Shown here piece after piece: positions 1-11,330 of a DNA stretch of 64,000 bases (the first letter of the stretch is position 1; each line of letters opens with the position of its first letter). The DNA lies in the NCBI GenBank assembly GCA_963989385.1, contig OZ022509.1, positions 75,848,667 through 75,912,666 of the forward strand, in the 5' to 3' direction. Under the pieces are notes generated by a model that was given only the letters and a program-made list of their open reading frames with translations, did not search any database and had not been told where the DNA came from. The stretch comes from Ctena decussata. Taxonomy: Eukaryota > Mollusca > Bivalvia > Lucinida > Lucinidae. Made by a program: the position numbers and the translations under genes.

Positions 1-194
1 ATTTCCATCCAAACTGCACGGCCCGTCATTAGAAAAATCGGTGGTCAAGATCGAGTTGTGCTTCATAATCAGACAATCCGCTCGTGGTTAGATTGCGTAT
101 CGCCAGCAAAATTTCTAAAACTCTTCGTGAAATATTCAAGATGCTTACTTACTTACTTTAAACATATTCATATTTTGTTGCTCATAAAGTCAAG

Positions 195-250
195 CACAAG
201 CAAATGGGTCGGGCCACAAGTTCTAACAACATTAGTTACGGCCTTTCATT
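195..250 (-). repeat. Dispersed repeat fragment, probable LINE 3' end
   Basis: A block containing CACAAGTTCTAACAACATTA recurs at 36717-36765 and 53763-53833, always followed by a TACGGTCCTCCCCA-like segment and preceded in two copies by TTATTGCCA. Read on the minus strand the TTATTGCCA would be a terminal AATAA-type end, so these are likely truncated 3' ends of one LINE family. No coding sequence is attached to any copy. The rest of 1-392 shows nothing recognisable. Confidence 0.5.
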
Positions 251-392
251 ACCAGGTGTGCGATTGTTAGTAGCCAATGGAGATCATAGTCCAATGGTAA
301 GTTTAGTGATACCTATACTAGTTTTCCCACTTCTTATAACCAACAGCGTTTAGGTTTCAAAAACTTGCATACGTACCGCTAATACATACGTG

Positions 393-1712
393 GACTATTC
401 TGTTCTATTCTATTTTATCCATTAACCTTGCAAGGTCGTTGGGGCACCATGGATGACTTCACAACAATCCCTTTTAGCCTTGTCATGTTCTCAGCCTTAC
501 CACCTCATGTTCCGTCCACCTCTTTTTCTTTTTCCTTTCACTGTGTCCTGTAGAATCATCTTATATAAAGTTTCCTAAACCAGATGACCTTATCTTATAC
601 CTTATGCAGAAGAGCCAAACCACCTTAGTTTCAGTTTCTTGACCATGGGTAGGAGTCTATCTTATTCTCTAATGGCTGCTTGGATATTTCTTCGAACCCC
701 CTCATTGATTATGTGGTCCTTGTATTAAATGTTCAGTAACCTTCGGTAGTATCTCATCTCAAAGGCCTGCGTTCTCTTTTCTAACTCTGCTGTCAAGGAA
801 ATACGGAAATGACAAGGAGCACATCATTTCCACATTTGATCCAAGAGATGGTTATCTCTTCAAGTTGGCTTCAGCTTTCTTAAAGCTGCAGCGGCTTGTT
901 CAATCCTTTAGAGGACCTCCGGTTTCCAGCCATCATCTGAAACAATGCTTCAAGGTATTTGAAGCTTATTACGGCACCCAGCTTCTGTCTCTTTGACTTT
1001 ATCTCCCTCTGGATGCTATTGGCGATGTTTGTCATTACTTTGGTCTTCTTAGCACTATCTCCATCTTATACCTTATGCTGAAGAAGGTGGGTTACTGGAG
1101 ACATCCTTGCCTAACTCAAACTGTTTTATGAACCATTCTCCCGTGCTGCGATTAGTCTGGATCGCACTTGTAGCCGTGTCGTAGAGCTGCTCAATGGTTT
1201 GAACTAGTTTTGCACTGATTTTGTACTTCCGCAAGGTGGCCCATACCGCATATCCAAGGCTTTTTTGGAAAACAAATCAATGAAGACATGGTATAGGCTT
1301 TGCTGATGCTGGAGGTACTTTTTACACAGGATTCTGAGTTTTGAGATTTGTTCTTTGGTGCTTCTCCCGCCTTCGAATACAGCCTGTTCTTCAGTACCTA
1401 TATATTCGTCTTGCGATTTAAGCCTGTTTAAGATGACTTCCAAAATAACTTTGTTCGACTGACTGATAAGGCTGATGGTTCTGTAGTTCTGGTAGAGTTG
1501 TAGGTTGCCCTTTTTAGGGCCTTTAATAATCAGTGACTGAGTTCATAGGGTAAGCCATTCTCTCGTTCTCCAGATCTTGTTAGAAATGAGAGATTTGTTA
1601 AAACATCGATCGTGGTCTCCCCGCCAGCTGGAATAAGTTCAGCTGGTATATCATCGGCTCCAGCAGACTTCCCCTTGTTCAGGTGCTGCTGCTGCAATCT
1701 GAACTTCCTCAC
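393..1712 (-). mobile_element. Degenerate non-LTR retrotransposon (LINE family A), RT to 3' end
   Basis: Minus-strand translation in shifting frames gives pieces of one reverse transcriptase. Around 1630-1690 is the GKSAGADDIPAEL segment (RT palm, N-terminal side). At 1204-1443 is the EEQAVFEGGRSTKEQI and QSLYHVFIDLF region. From 560 to 1200 are C-terminal pieces. The 3' end at 393-430 is a TTCTATT/TTCTGTTC-rich tail on the plus strand. Frameshifts and stops are frequent, so it is dead. The same 3' end recurs at 61796-62225 and 35626-35695. The first ORF of a complete element is missing. Sequence at 1713-2040 may be an older upstream part but is not recognisable. The family is known to me as an abundant APE-type LINE of marine invertebrates; the clade was not determined. 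Confidence 0.75.
1204..1443 (-). pseudogene. Reverse transcriptase fragment of LINE family A
   Basis: An open stretch of 79 codons matching the middle of a LINE reverse transcriptase: a VILNRL segment, EEQAVFEGGRSTKEQ (normally EEQAGFR.GRST), then YLQHQQSLYHVFIDL, which leads into the catalytic KAFD segment. The last part switches frame: KKALDMRYGPP reads where KKAFDRVWH is expected. It is therefore a shard, not a gene. Confidence 0.7.
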
Positions 1713-3178
1713 AAAGGATCCGTTATAGAATAAACAAAACCAATGAAAACAGATGATCATTGGGGGATAGTCTTCACAGAAGAAGTCTACGGCCAAAATA
1801 GAATTCGAATCTGAGTCAAGTCTTACCGGTAATACCCGAGCGAGCCCTGCTTGGTAAAACACGTAGATTAAGGGGGTCCTTGTGGGTAAGGGATAGGCCC
1901 AATAACTTTGGGTTTTTGGTCTGGACGTTTATATCATAGGCAGTGAGCAAGTCATTGAATTGCTGGAAGGAAATAAGACGCTTCTACCTCTGTGCCGGGG
2001 CCGCAGTGATCGAGTCTCCCAACCCGATGGGTCAATAAGGGGTGGTAATAAAACAGCATGTGTTTTGTTACATGTACCCTCCAAAAGAAGGAAACTATAA
2101 AAGCAAGTACATGTGTGCGTTGGGGTTCAAATCTTTAGCTATTCTTGTATGGCAGTTGCATTTCAATGGCTAAAGAGAAATGATTTCCATTTAGTTTACT
2201 TATAAGATCTGATGTAACAATTCTCATTTACAAAATGAATTATGCATAAAACTTGAGGGAAAAAAAGATTGAGAGAGAGAGAGAGAGAGACAGAGAGAGT
2301 TAAACCCAATTTCGAATCTTGGTCTTTACTGAATTACAGCGCATCATCTTTATCGTTACTGATTGTTTATACTTATTGGGGAATGAAACGCTGTTGTCTA
2401 GTTTTAGCTTGCTAATAAGATGGCTCATGTAAGGTCAACTCATATTTACAAAAAATGCATTCGTTGCTTGATAAAATGTGCAATGCTCAACAAAAAATAA
2501 TACGCCATACGTCGTTCAAGACAGTGAAAATTTGCAATAAATTTTGTTACCTATCGTACCTAAACAAAACCACTGTGATTTTGGACTGGACATCGCTTTA
2601 TCGATTTTTTCTATATCGGCAAAGTAATAAATGCAGAACCAGATTAAAATGCCCTGCTTGCAAAGTGAACACTGTGGAAAGGAGACCTTTCCAATAAAAA
2701 AATCAAAACAAATCTCGTTTTAAAATCGATGATAATAGCAAAATTGAGTTTATTGAACTGGAAATAGACTATGCCTTATCCGGATTTGCTATTACTGACG
2801 TCGTTTTATTTCTATTTCCTTGTGAAGTAAACTGGGTATTATCTCTGTTTTATCCGGGGAGGGTATTATTATTAACAGTTTTTTTTTGCTAGTTAAACTG
2901 AGGATGTCGGGATAGGTTCTACTTTATTCTGAGCGACTAAATGTATCAACAACTATTTTTAATATATTTGTTTAAGATAGTTTTGTTTTGTCTAGCGACA
3001 GGCTTGACGTTCGATAATATGTGTCCAAATTTTATAGATTTACCAGACAGCCCTAAATTTAATTATCTGTAAGATTTTGTAAATATAAGATATTGTCCTA
3101 TTTTAGCTGTAAGATATTGTAATTATGGAGCCAGAATGCTGCTTTAGTGCATTCGTTATGAGAATTGAAAATTAATAT
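1713..3178. other. No gene recognised; contains a GA microsatellite
   Basis: I see no coding region, RNA gene or TIR element here. The one structured tract is a (GA)n run at 2270-2299 interrupted by one C. Short ORFs such as 2455-2697 have no recognisable domain and ordinary AT-rich composition. Confidence 0.5.
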
Positions 3179-3414
3179 GAGCCACGACACGAGAAAACCA
3201 ACAATGTGGTAGTGCGCCCAGCGCAGACTCAGATCAGCCTGGGCATCCGCCAAGTCTGATCAGAGTCTTCGCTGTCCGCATGGAGGTAGCTCAGTCCCTT
3301 AGCTACCCTTTAAGCACTTAGCGAAGAGTCTGACCAGACTGGGCGGATGCCCAAGCTGATCTGAGTCTGCGCCGGGCGCACAACCACATTGTTGGTTTTC
3401 TCGCGTCGCGGCTC
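3179..3414. mobile_element. 236-bp palindromic MITE, family A copy 1
   Basis: Terminal inverted repeats start GAGCCACGACACGAGAAAAC and end in GTCGCGGCTC. The whole element is an imperfect palindrome: arms with CAGATCAGCCTGGGCATCCG and its complement, and a centre with TAGCTCAGTCCC/TAGCTACC. Flanking A/T bases (aatat / atatt) extend the symmetry. It encodes no protein. It is one of fourteen copies, eight of exactly this length. Confidence 0.9.
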
Positions 3415-3796
3415 ATATTATATTACATGCGAGACAAATGTTTGTTTCTATAGATTCAACATGATTAATTACTATCTAATTTCAAAAGCTGTTTTTCGGT
3501 AAGGGACATTTCAAAACAAAGCTCTAAGTAAGCTGCAGTGAGTCTTTACGGGTTTCCCGACCAAGAACCATGGTAGCTGTTTCATAACTGTTTGCTAAAT
3601 ATGTAAAAATCTTACGTTTCACCTGTTATTTTAAAACGTGAATATCTTCTTTGCGTTCGCCTGTTTGTCTCCGGGCAATAACGCCGCCTTTCTTTCACTA
3701 CTACTTCATTGACGCAGGTATCGAGTGCAAAAAGTTCATGACCAATGTCACTCCGGTTACTGCACGAAACCCACCCGAGGGCTAGAAACAGAAATT

Positions 3797-4003
3797 AGTC
3801 ATGACACAAGAAAACGTGTCTTGGAATATGAGCAAGCAGCGAGAATCATATCAGATTGCGCATTGTCGTAGTCTGTTGAGAGACTTCGCTGTTCACTGTA
3901 AAGATTCCTGTGCACCCTTAGATTGCTATTGCAAACGGGGAAGACTCTACTCAAACTGCGCAGATCTGGCAACAAGTTAGAACGCCTCTTTTCTCATGGG
4001 GAC
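3797..4003. repeat. Diverged palindrome resembling family A
   Basis: Reads AGTCATGACACAAGAAAACG at the left and TTTTCTCATGGGGAC at the right, with ATCAGATTGCGCA and CAAACTGCGCAGATC arms around a centre containing ACTTCGCTGTTCACTG. The order of blocks is that of family A, but similarity is low. It is either an old copy or a sister family. Confidence 0.45.
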
Positions 4004-4220
4004 ACTCACATTAGAATCTGTACATTATTGGAAAACCTATTTGACACCCAATTAGGGCGCCGTCATTAACACATGCTATTTTCCAATACAGTACATTCCC
4101 CCCTAATGATGCCTCGTATTGGAAAATCCGCACTAGGAAAGAGACTGGCGGAAAACATTGGGAAACGTAGATTAATAGCAGTAAAGTCTCAGTTCATACA
4201 TGCACATGGCGCATTGAATT

Positions 4221-4331
4221 TAACCCATTAAGTATAATGCCTAGCGTCCCATTAATGGGACATAGGCAAACAGTGCAGATCCAGATTAGACGCCGCAGAA
4301 CGCGGCGTCTGATCAGGGTCTTCACTGTTGA
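4221..4331 (+). mobile_element. Truncated TIR element with CAGTG hairpin core
   Basis: Begins TAACCCATTA..AATGCCTAGCGTCCC, has a small hairpin CCCATTAATGGG, then the core GCAAACAGTGCAGATCC-AGA-CGCCGC / GCGGCGTCTGATC. The right arm breaks off after CACTGTTG. The same element occurs in opposite orientation at 8570-8810, which supplies the missing terminal repeat. Confidence 0.65.
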
Positions 4332-4530
4332 TAAAGACAAATAGGTATAATAGGGCCTTAGTACAAAATAAGAATTATAAAAATAAACTTACCCAGACAA
4401 CAACAATCGTTCAGCTGACACAAACTGTTGCCGTTGTTTCAGTTCTCATAACTGAAACACAAACCACGCCCAGTCAAAGTTATATGTCATATATAGAGGA
4501 TCTTACACGAGTGGCCATTTCATATGAAAT

Positions 4531-5542
4531 GTGAAAGTTGTCATTGACAATTCCTTCTCTGATACAGAACACTTGAAATTTGAAGTCCCCCAGGGTTCAT
4601 GTGCCGGACCAGTGATTTTTACGATGTACATTGCTGCTCTTAAAAATATTGGCCAGAAATACAACCTTGAACTCTATGGATACATGTATGCTGATGACCA
4701 TAAAATTGCCTTTAGAATTCAAGTTGGAGATGCTCAAAGTGAGACGAATGTTATGAAACAACTTAGCGACTGTCTTCAGGACATAATTCTTTGGATGAAC
4801 CAGAAAAAGTTGAAAATGAACAATTCTAAAACTGAAATTATTCTGTATGGAACTAAGCAGCAGCTTGCGAAAGTTAACATCTCAAGACTTAGTGTGATTG
4901 TTGGTGGATTTGAAGTGAAATGCGTTGATCATGTGAGAGACCTCGGTGTATTGATGGAAAATAATCTTAGTTTTGACAGGCATATCAGAAAGAAATGCCA
5001 AATTGCGCATATCCAACTGAGAAATCTGAAGGGAATTCGTAAACACCTATCTACGAAATCAACTGAAATTTTGGTGCATGGACTTGTCCACTCACACCTT
5101 GATTTCTGTAATGGACTATTTTCTGACATTCCTGCTTATCAGATAGACAGACTTAAAAAAGTTCAAAACAAAGCGGCCAGAATTGTCTCCAACTCATCGT
5201 CTGACCAACCTAGTTGTGAAATTTTAAAGTCTCTGCACTGGCTGCCAGTAAAAGCTAGAGTTATGTTCAAAATATTGGTAACTGTTTTTCGAGTCCTCCA
5301 AGGAACAGCGCCGGTGTATTTGGGATCCATGTTCAAACGTGTTCACGGACATTACAGATTAAGGTCATCCAGTGAGATTCGATTCATTGTACCTAGAACC
5401 AGAACCAGGATTGCAGACAGATCAATCTCTGTTGTGGGACCTAAATGATGGAATGCTTTACCAACTGACATTAAAAGTTGTACAAATGGAACAAGTTTTA
5501 GAAACAAGCTAAAAACATATCTATTTGCAAAATTTTATTATT
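4531..5542 (+). pseudogene. LINE reverse transcriptase, C-terminal half, one in-frame stop
   Basis: Reverse transcriptase of a CR1/Jockey-like LINE; in a live element it copies its own RNA at a nicked chromosomal site. Translation from 4531 opens in the palm with FEVPQGSCAGPVIF (residues 17-30) and the catalytic YADD at residues 53-56. WMNQKKLKMNNSKTE and DLGVLMENNLSF (thumb) follow, then the usual C-terminal ILKSLHWLPVKARVMFKI and VVGPK. A TGA at 5446-5448 interrupts where such proteins read GPK.WNALP. The same frame continues WNALPTDIKSC..KTYLFAKFYY to a second stop at 5542. The fingers domain and endonuclease are absent. The ATG at 4531 is an accident of truncation, not a start. Confidence 0.88.
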
Positions 5543-6570
5543 GACAATGTGAAAGGACATCTACGATTAAGGCGAGGATTTTCCCCATTAGGCCTGCGCG
5601 ACAGGTCTGAATTTTCAAAAGTATAAAGTGTGCAATTTTTTCTTAGCAGAGCTTCAACAAATATGTAAGCCGTATGAAATCAGATTATTTGTGATTCAGA
5701 CCCAACGACATGGGGAGATAATCCAGTCTGACCATACCTACCCTAAATTCAAGGTTTTCGCATACTTCATTCTTTGAGGTAATAAAAATATTCAAATTAG
5801 TCATTCATTCCATAAATTTTTCTCATAAATGCATGCTAAATACATGTATATAACAATACAAAACAATGAGTTTCTTCTTGTTACGCCTGATTGGCATTTA
5901 AACATGCAAAACCGTAGTTCTGCTTCCGGTCAAAACGGCCAAAAGAGAACGCTTCACTATAATTAAAATACAAGTACTTCCCCCCCCCCCCCCCGTGACC
6001 TAGCATTTCCTTCATGCAGCAGACTTATGCGATGCAAGTACGCAATATATATGAGTGGGAAGCTGGGTCACGGGGGGGAACGATACTCAGTAAGCCAAAG
6101 AAGAAGAATGGTCAACAGTAGCAGTGTGATCTTCAAGGATTATATTGTGTACTATGACCTTGAAATGAGGTCAAGGTCACATACATATAGTCGAAACTAT
6201 TCAGTGTTGTCTGTTCTGTAAGTATTGTGAGTCAAAAAGGGGTAAAATGTATACAATAAGTCATTATTTCAACGATCAATTTGAGGATAGTTTACAATTT
6301 ATCTCAGCGTTGACGTCAACGTCAACGTATGTTTAACGTATTTTACATAGACAAAAACATTCGAAAATTCATTTGTCATGCAAGTTACATTTCATAGTCA
6401 TAAATGCAAAGCAGAAGTCAGTGATCCGTATAATTTTTTAATCATGGGGAAAATTCACGCCTTAAGCATAGAAGTCCTTGATAAAAGTGAACTGTGTGAA
6501 GCGCAACAGATTATTTTATTATACATTTTTGCGCTATACAAATGTATTTGTATTGTATTGTATTGTATTA
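4531..6570 (+). mobile_element. 5'-truncated LINE (family B) with TTGTA-repeat tail
   Basis: The element begins abruptly inside the reverse transcriptase and ends at a (TTGTA)n tail (6545-6568) after GCGCTATACAAATG, a typical 3' end of a target-primed insertion. After the coding part (to 5542) there is about 1 kb of non-coding sequence. This includes an inverted repeat around 5976-6079 built from a C16 run with GTGACC and GGTCACGGGGGGG. The short direct repeat at the insertion edges (aaat) fits a small duplication. Confidence 0.75.
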
Positions 6571-6860
6571 AATTTATGAAACGAGCCTTCGGCGAGTTTC
6601 ATAATTTTCATATTAAATGACCACGAGTGTAAGATTCTGTTTATCATATGACCCATTAAAATGGGATTTTAACGCCCTCAAACTGAACATTATTTCAATA
6701 AGAAAACGCCTTGTTGACATGGACGTTGTCAATGATGTTACGTGTACGCGCCAAACTGTTATTACACGTGTGGTCATACGATTTTTATTTCACGACATTA
6801 TCCACTTAATAACAATGGCGTCATATAATAAATTACATTATATGGCTAGATTTGAGTGAT

Positions 6861-7419
6861 TACTGCCATTCATGCAAATAAAAAGCAAATGTACCGAAAG
6901 AACTAGAGGACTGAGCCATTTTGTCAGCACATTGCCAACGCCCAGTCAGTTTTAAACTAAACAATATACTTATAGATAATGTAATGAAATATCTCTGAGA
7001 ATTTTCGTTTTCCAAAAGTACAACACTAAATTTTGCTACTTTCATTCAGTGAAATGAATTAGTGCAGAATTTTTTTATGTATATTTATATATATATTTTT
7101 TTATTTTTTTTTTTGTTTTTTTTTTTTTTTGCGCAGAATGATGAAATGAAATATTTAGCTGACTTGCAACAATCCCTATATTTTGTCAGAGATTTGCGGC
7201 AGCGTTATAAAGATGAATTAACGTACAGAGTGAAACCCGATACAATGCCCCTTCTGAATAAGTTAGATATAATTTGAACATCAACATTAGTTTCATTTTG
7301 TTGATGCTTATAGTCATAGGCCTGCATACGTGCGAAGGTATGCTATCAACGATAAACCGCTATTTCAACTTCAAAAACATCTTGATTCATACCTAAGTCC
7401 GAATCTAAATACAATTCTT
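6861..7419. other. No gene recognised; poly-T rich tract
   Basis: Contains a long T-rich run at about 7090-7131 and short ORFs without recognisable domains. No TIR or tRNA-like structure was seen. Confidence 0.4.
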
Positions 7420-7426
7420 CCTCTGC

Positions 7427-7429
<3 letters not shown>

Positions 7430-7463
<34 letters not shown>

Positions 7464-7725
7464 CTGATTTGTTGTTTAACGTTCACGGTGACAGCTTTGG
7501 TCATGTCGGGACGGTCAGTTAACCTAACCACACTATTCATGGGCAGGCTTAGACCTCCTAAGCGGTTAACCAGTACTAAGTGCACATACTTTCGCCAGTA
7601 ACTGACAACTGCCCTTCTTGAATCAGCGGAAGGAGAAACGAAAGTATGTGGCCATACCGGGTTTCAAACCCAGGACCACTGGCTTATGAGTCGGTGCCCT
7701 GCCGATTACGCTACGCGGCCCGGCT
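7430..7725 (-). mobile_element. tRNA-headed SINE (family S1), full length, with TSD
   Basis: Minus orientation. The head (7725 down to about 7650) reads AGCCGGGCCGCGTAGCGTAA, then an anticodon-like stem around CTCATAA and a B-box GGGTTTGAAACCC. The body follows with ACATACTTTCG paired to CGAAAGTATGTGC, a middle segment GGTTAACCGCTTAGGAGG, and GACCGTCCCGACATGACC. The tail is (AATC)n, seen on plus as (GATT)n at 7430-7462. Target duplications are CCTCTGCTTT (7420-7429) and CCTCTGCATT (7726-7735), 9 of 10 alike. Confidence 0.85.
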
Positions 7726-7735
7726 CCTCTGCATT

Positions 7736-8569
7736 GAAATAAGGCGACATGAAATCCTTGGTGAAAAATCAATTTGGATTTCTTGTCGTTATATTTCAAT
7801 GCGGAGGCAGAATTCAACGGCGATCGAAATCTGCGATATTATTTAGGTCCTTGGCATTAAAATCGTAATACTTTTTACCCTTCTAATTTATATCATATGC
7901 ACATTAAAAAGTTTATACACTCCACCATTTTTTATAAGACAGTTATTAAAAGTTAGGGATAAAGTGAAGGTCATTTTCATCGGCATTCGTCTGAATTTAC
8001 ACTGATTTCTCAGACAATTTCAGCCACATCATGTGACTTCCAACAATATGGCAAATTTGTCCTGTAATAGTCGGCCCATCCGTCTCATTTACACAGGGTA
8101 GGCATAGACCTCACTGTTGGCTCTACAGCTTGGGTCATTTCCATAGATAAGGTGATGTGACAAGCAATTGATCGGAGCAGCAAGACAAGAAATACACTAT
8201 AGGACATGTAATGTTTTACTTAGTGAGTAAGTCTTTATAATCAAAGTTCAACTCTTCTCCCAGTTGCAGTCATCTTGTTATAACTGTCATAAAGTTGCAT
8301 ATAAAATGGGAATTTGATCTTTTCTGACATCTGAGAGATTATGAAAATATTTAGATCAGCAGACAAATCATGAATTTTTGGCTGAATTCGGGGAAAGGTT
8401 ACTGTCTGATTGGACCGTTTTCTAAAAATTCTAAAAACCTGTACCCACTGAATCTTATTAGGTTCTCTTACCCTTAGCAAGAACAACCAATCAATCATTG
8501 GGAAACTATATTGCGAACAGGTGGACCCCTGATTCTCCATTGTGCTCACAAACACGAATATGCTCAGCC
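7736..8569. other. No gene recognised
   Basis: AT-rich sequence. A 104-codon ORF at 8241-8555 (-) has no recognisable motif, signal or repeat, and I do not treat it as a gene. Confidence 0.4.
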
Positions 8570-8810
8570 TAACCTGTTAATGCCCAGTGGACTATTCTAT
8601 CTCTATATATTGGATGAGTCCATTTGTCATTTAAGGGGTGTCAGGTTTAGTTCATTTTTTGAATTTTTGTTTTATGTTAAGGAAAAATGCCCATTGCCTT
8701 ATGCAAATAGTTTGTAGACCCAGATCAGACGCCGCGTTTTGCGGCGTCTGATCTGGATCCGCACTGTTTGCCTATGTCCCATTTTGGGACGCTAGGCATA
8801 AATTGGTTAA
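8570..8810 (-). mobile_element. TIR element with CAGTG hairpin core, near full length
   Basis: The left end CTAACCTGTTAATGCCCAGT and right end CTAGGCATAAATTGGTTAA form the terminal inverted repeats. The core at about 8711-8772 is a hairpin, CAGATCAGACGCCGC / GCGGCGTCTGATCTGG, followed by GCACTGTTTGCC. The small hairpin CCCATTTTGGG lies next to the right end, as in the truncated copy at 4221-4331. No ORF belongs to it. Confidence 0.7.
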
Positions 8811-9587
8811 ACAGTTCTTCGCTCTTATACAGCGGTTCATCAGAAGTGACTTGATTTTGAAACGAGCGTTTCCTAATGATTTTAACGTCCCCATTTGATG
8901 GATTTGTAGCGCTGTACTATTTGCAGACTGGTACTGAGACTGATTTCGAATTATTCGTCATTGTCAATCAGACGCTAGCACTAAGCATGCCTCTAAATCA
9001 GATTAGTTATTGGTTCTATTTAGGGAACATATTGTAGAAATACATCTACTGCTGTAACGATTGGTAATAGTTGAGTGATGCTGAAACTACCATATGGATG
9101 TATAGAAAAATGTGATGTTTGTACATGTATTGAAATAAGAAAACATGTGACACAAAATTCATAATTTTCTTGGATATATTTTGTGAATGTTTTGAATGGA
9201 ATGGAAACAGAAAGTGCTCTAATTCTAAAGAGATGATATATCCAGATAATACATATATGATGTAAAAATTTGGGGATAACAGACATTTTGATTTAAATGG
9301 AAATAGCATGTCACTATTGGTAAGTATTGGTAAGAGCATATATGCTCTACATATTTATCTTCTCTGTCTTCTTTGTATCTTTTTCATAATATTGCGGACG
9401 CTAAATGCTAAATCAACTCAGTCACCTATCAAAGGATATACATAAATGGTAAAATAAAATGTAATGGTACCGGTTGTTGGCTGAAGGTTGGGAAAATGAA
9501 GATTTAACAAGTCTAAAATATTTCCCATTAATTTTCTAATTAACCATATGCTGTGACATAATAATTCTAAAGAATGGCCATAACATA
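8811..9587. other. No gene recognised
   Basis: AT-rich. Two overlapping minus ORFs (9020-9339) are low-complexity, rich in F, I, L, S and Y, as expected from AT-rich noncoding DNA. No structure was seen. Confidence 0.4.
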
Positions 9588-9801
9588 CAGTCAACTCTCA
9601 ATATCTCGAACACTGATATCTTAAAGAACCCTCTCATACAAAAGAATATAATTTAGACACATTTTCTTTTTTATTTTCATTTCAACCCCTTTTATCTCAT
9701 ACTACTGATATTTCAAAGTAAGTTTTCTGGGTCCAGAAAATTTACTTTGAGATATCAGTAGTTTGGGATGAACTTCGACTTTGAGATAACGAGGGTTGAG
9801 T
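9588..9801. mobile_element. TA-flanked TIR element, family C copy 1
   Basis: Starts CAGTCAACTCTCAATATCTC and ends in an eroded GAGGGTTGAGTCA. The centre is a hairpin AGTAAGTTTTCTGGGTCCAGAAAATTTACT with TACTGATAT / ATATCAGTA on its sides. The best copy (14074-14255) is flanked by TA, which fits a Tc1/mariner/pogo-like non-autonomous element. Confidence 0.85.
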
Positions 9802-10174
9802 CAAATTCTGTTGTTTGTGCCATTGTATTACAGTATATGTAGCTTATAGTTGATAAAATATCGTTTAACCCAACATACGTTTTATGGCGAAAATATACCA
9901 AGGATCAAATATTTTTAAGGCGTATCGGTATACCTCTATGTTTCCCATTATTTTCACAAAGGGAATCAACTTTTCTTTATTCGCTTTCCTGGATGACAAG
10001 ACTCTTCCGAAACAGTGTTATTCTTTCTCTTACAGGAGCAAATTTTACAGTAGCATTTTTTTCTGTAAGAATTTACCCCTGATGGGAGGGGAGGCAAAAT
10101 TGAAAAAGGAAAGGTTGCTTCCCCTGAAGGTGTACCCCCCACCCCCCCACCTTAAAAAAAGGCCTAATAATATT

Positions 10175-10369
10175 GAGCCGCGACACGAGAAAACCAAGCA
10201 CCCGCCCAGTCTGATCAGAGTCTTCGCTGTCCGCATTGCGGTAGCTTAGACCCTAAGCTACCCTTTGCGCGTTTAGTGAAGAGTCTGATCAGACTGGGCG
10301 GATGCCCGGGCTGATCTGACTCTGTGCTAGGCGCACAACCACTTTGTTGGTTTTCTCGTGTCGCGGCTC
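10175..10369. mobile_element. Family A palindromic MITE copy 2, internally deleted
   Basis: Starts GAGCCGCGACACGAGAAAAC and ends GTGTCGCGGCTC, but is 195 bp instead of 236. About 40 bp of the left arm (GTGCGCCCAGCGCAGACTC.. segment) is missing after ACCAAGCA. Flanked by atatt on both sides. Confidence 0.88.
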
Positions 10370-10524
10370 ATATTATTCGTACTTATGCTATTATTGATAT
10401 TTGCTAAGAAAAGTTATTTATATTTTGTTTACAAGTATAGTGTTGTCGATTTATTGACTAAATATGTATGTACACAAGAAATTACCATACGTTCACGGTG
10501 TTTAGGGATCCTCGTGTGAATGGA

Positions 10525-10760
10525 CTTAAAAAGGCCTTATTTCCCTATCAGTGGTGTAATATTATATCGTTAGGTATCGCTGCAAACTTCTCAGTACAGT
10601 TGACCGTCATAAGCCGACTAACATCATTTAGTTGTTGAAAGATGATTTAAGCCATTTAGTTGGCTTTCGATATCATAAACTCGAAAAGAATGGTACACAT
10701 GCAATATACATGAGTTGGGCCCCACTCACTATTCCGTTGCATTGTTCGACGCCATCATAT
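10525..10760 (+). repeat. Dispersed repeat, unclassified
   Basis: Shares ordered blocks with 14505-14665: TATCAGTGGTGTAA, CGCTGCAA-CTT, and GGGCCCCA-TCACT. The blocks are separated by unequal spacing. No TIR, tail or coding potential is visible, so the class is unknown. Confidence 0.4.
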
Positions 10761-10849
10761 CCTCAAAGATATGATCCGGGAGTTTGGCCCGGGCGTATAT
10801 AAACTCGGGCAGATACAGACGAGTAACTACTCGGCAGGGGTTATGCCAT

Positions 10850-10991
10850 CCAGGATTCGAGGTTATAAAACTTGAGAATAATCTCAAACTCAAAATAAAG
10901 CACATTGATTGGCTGCTTCCGGAAGCAGCCAATGAGCGTGCTTTATTTTGAGTTTGAGAATGTACTCAAGTTTTGTAACCTCGGGGCCTGG
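10850..10991. mobile_element. CCAGG-CCGAGGTT palindrome, family D copy 1
   Basis: Left end CCAGGATTCGAGGTTATAAA, right end TAACCTCGGGGCCTGG. The arms TTGAGAATAATCTCAAACTC and AAAATAAAGCAC..TTGGCTGCTTCCGG fold on their complement with almost no loop. Four other copies are at 38573, 39193, 45406 and 63608. No ORF belongs to the element. Confidence 0.85.
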
Positions 10992-11330
10992 TTTCACGCA
11001 TGCACCAGGAACTCAGAAAGTAAAAAAGAAAAAAAGAAAGGAAAGAAAAAACATAGAACAGACAGAAATATGTTGACATATACTCTTCGAACTGTTGCGA
11101 CGCATCTGCGAAGTGATGTGGGGGGAGAGAAGTGGGACCGGAGAAACCGGACAGGGCGGGTAAGAAGCCTGAAGGCGGATGCTGGAAGAGCATGGTGAAA
11201 CTATTCATGTTTACCACTATTCATACATGTACCACCATGTATCGTAACAGTCAGTCTGAACTAACATTGATTTTATGACACTGAATAGAAAGCATTCAAC
11301 TCAGAAATCTCTGTCTCTATACTCTGAATG

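Larger units (their letters stand above)
4495..6860. mobile_element. Palindromic element split by a LINE insertion
   Basis: The left piece 4495-4530 (AGGATCTTACACGAGTGGCC..) and the right piece 6571-6860 (ATGAAACGAGCCTTCGGCGAG.., GACCACGAGTGTAAGATTCT) join into the element seen uninterrupted at 60236-60520. The terminal stem pairs ATCTTACACGAGTGG with the ACGAGTGTAAGAT end. The LINE at 4531-6570 sits in the left arm of this hairpin. A third relative is at 43440-43705. Nothing coding is evident in the right piece. Confidence 0.7.
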
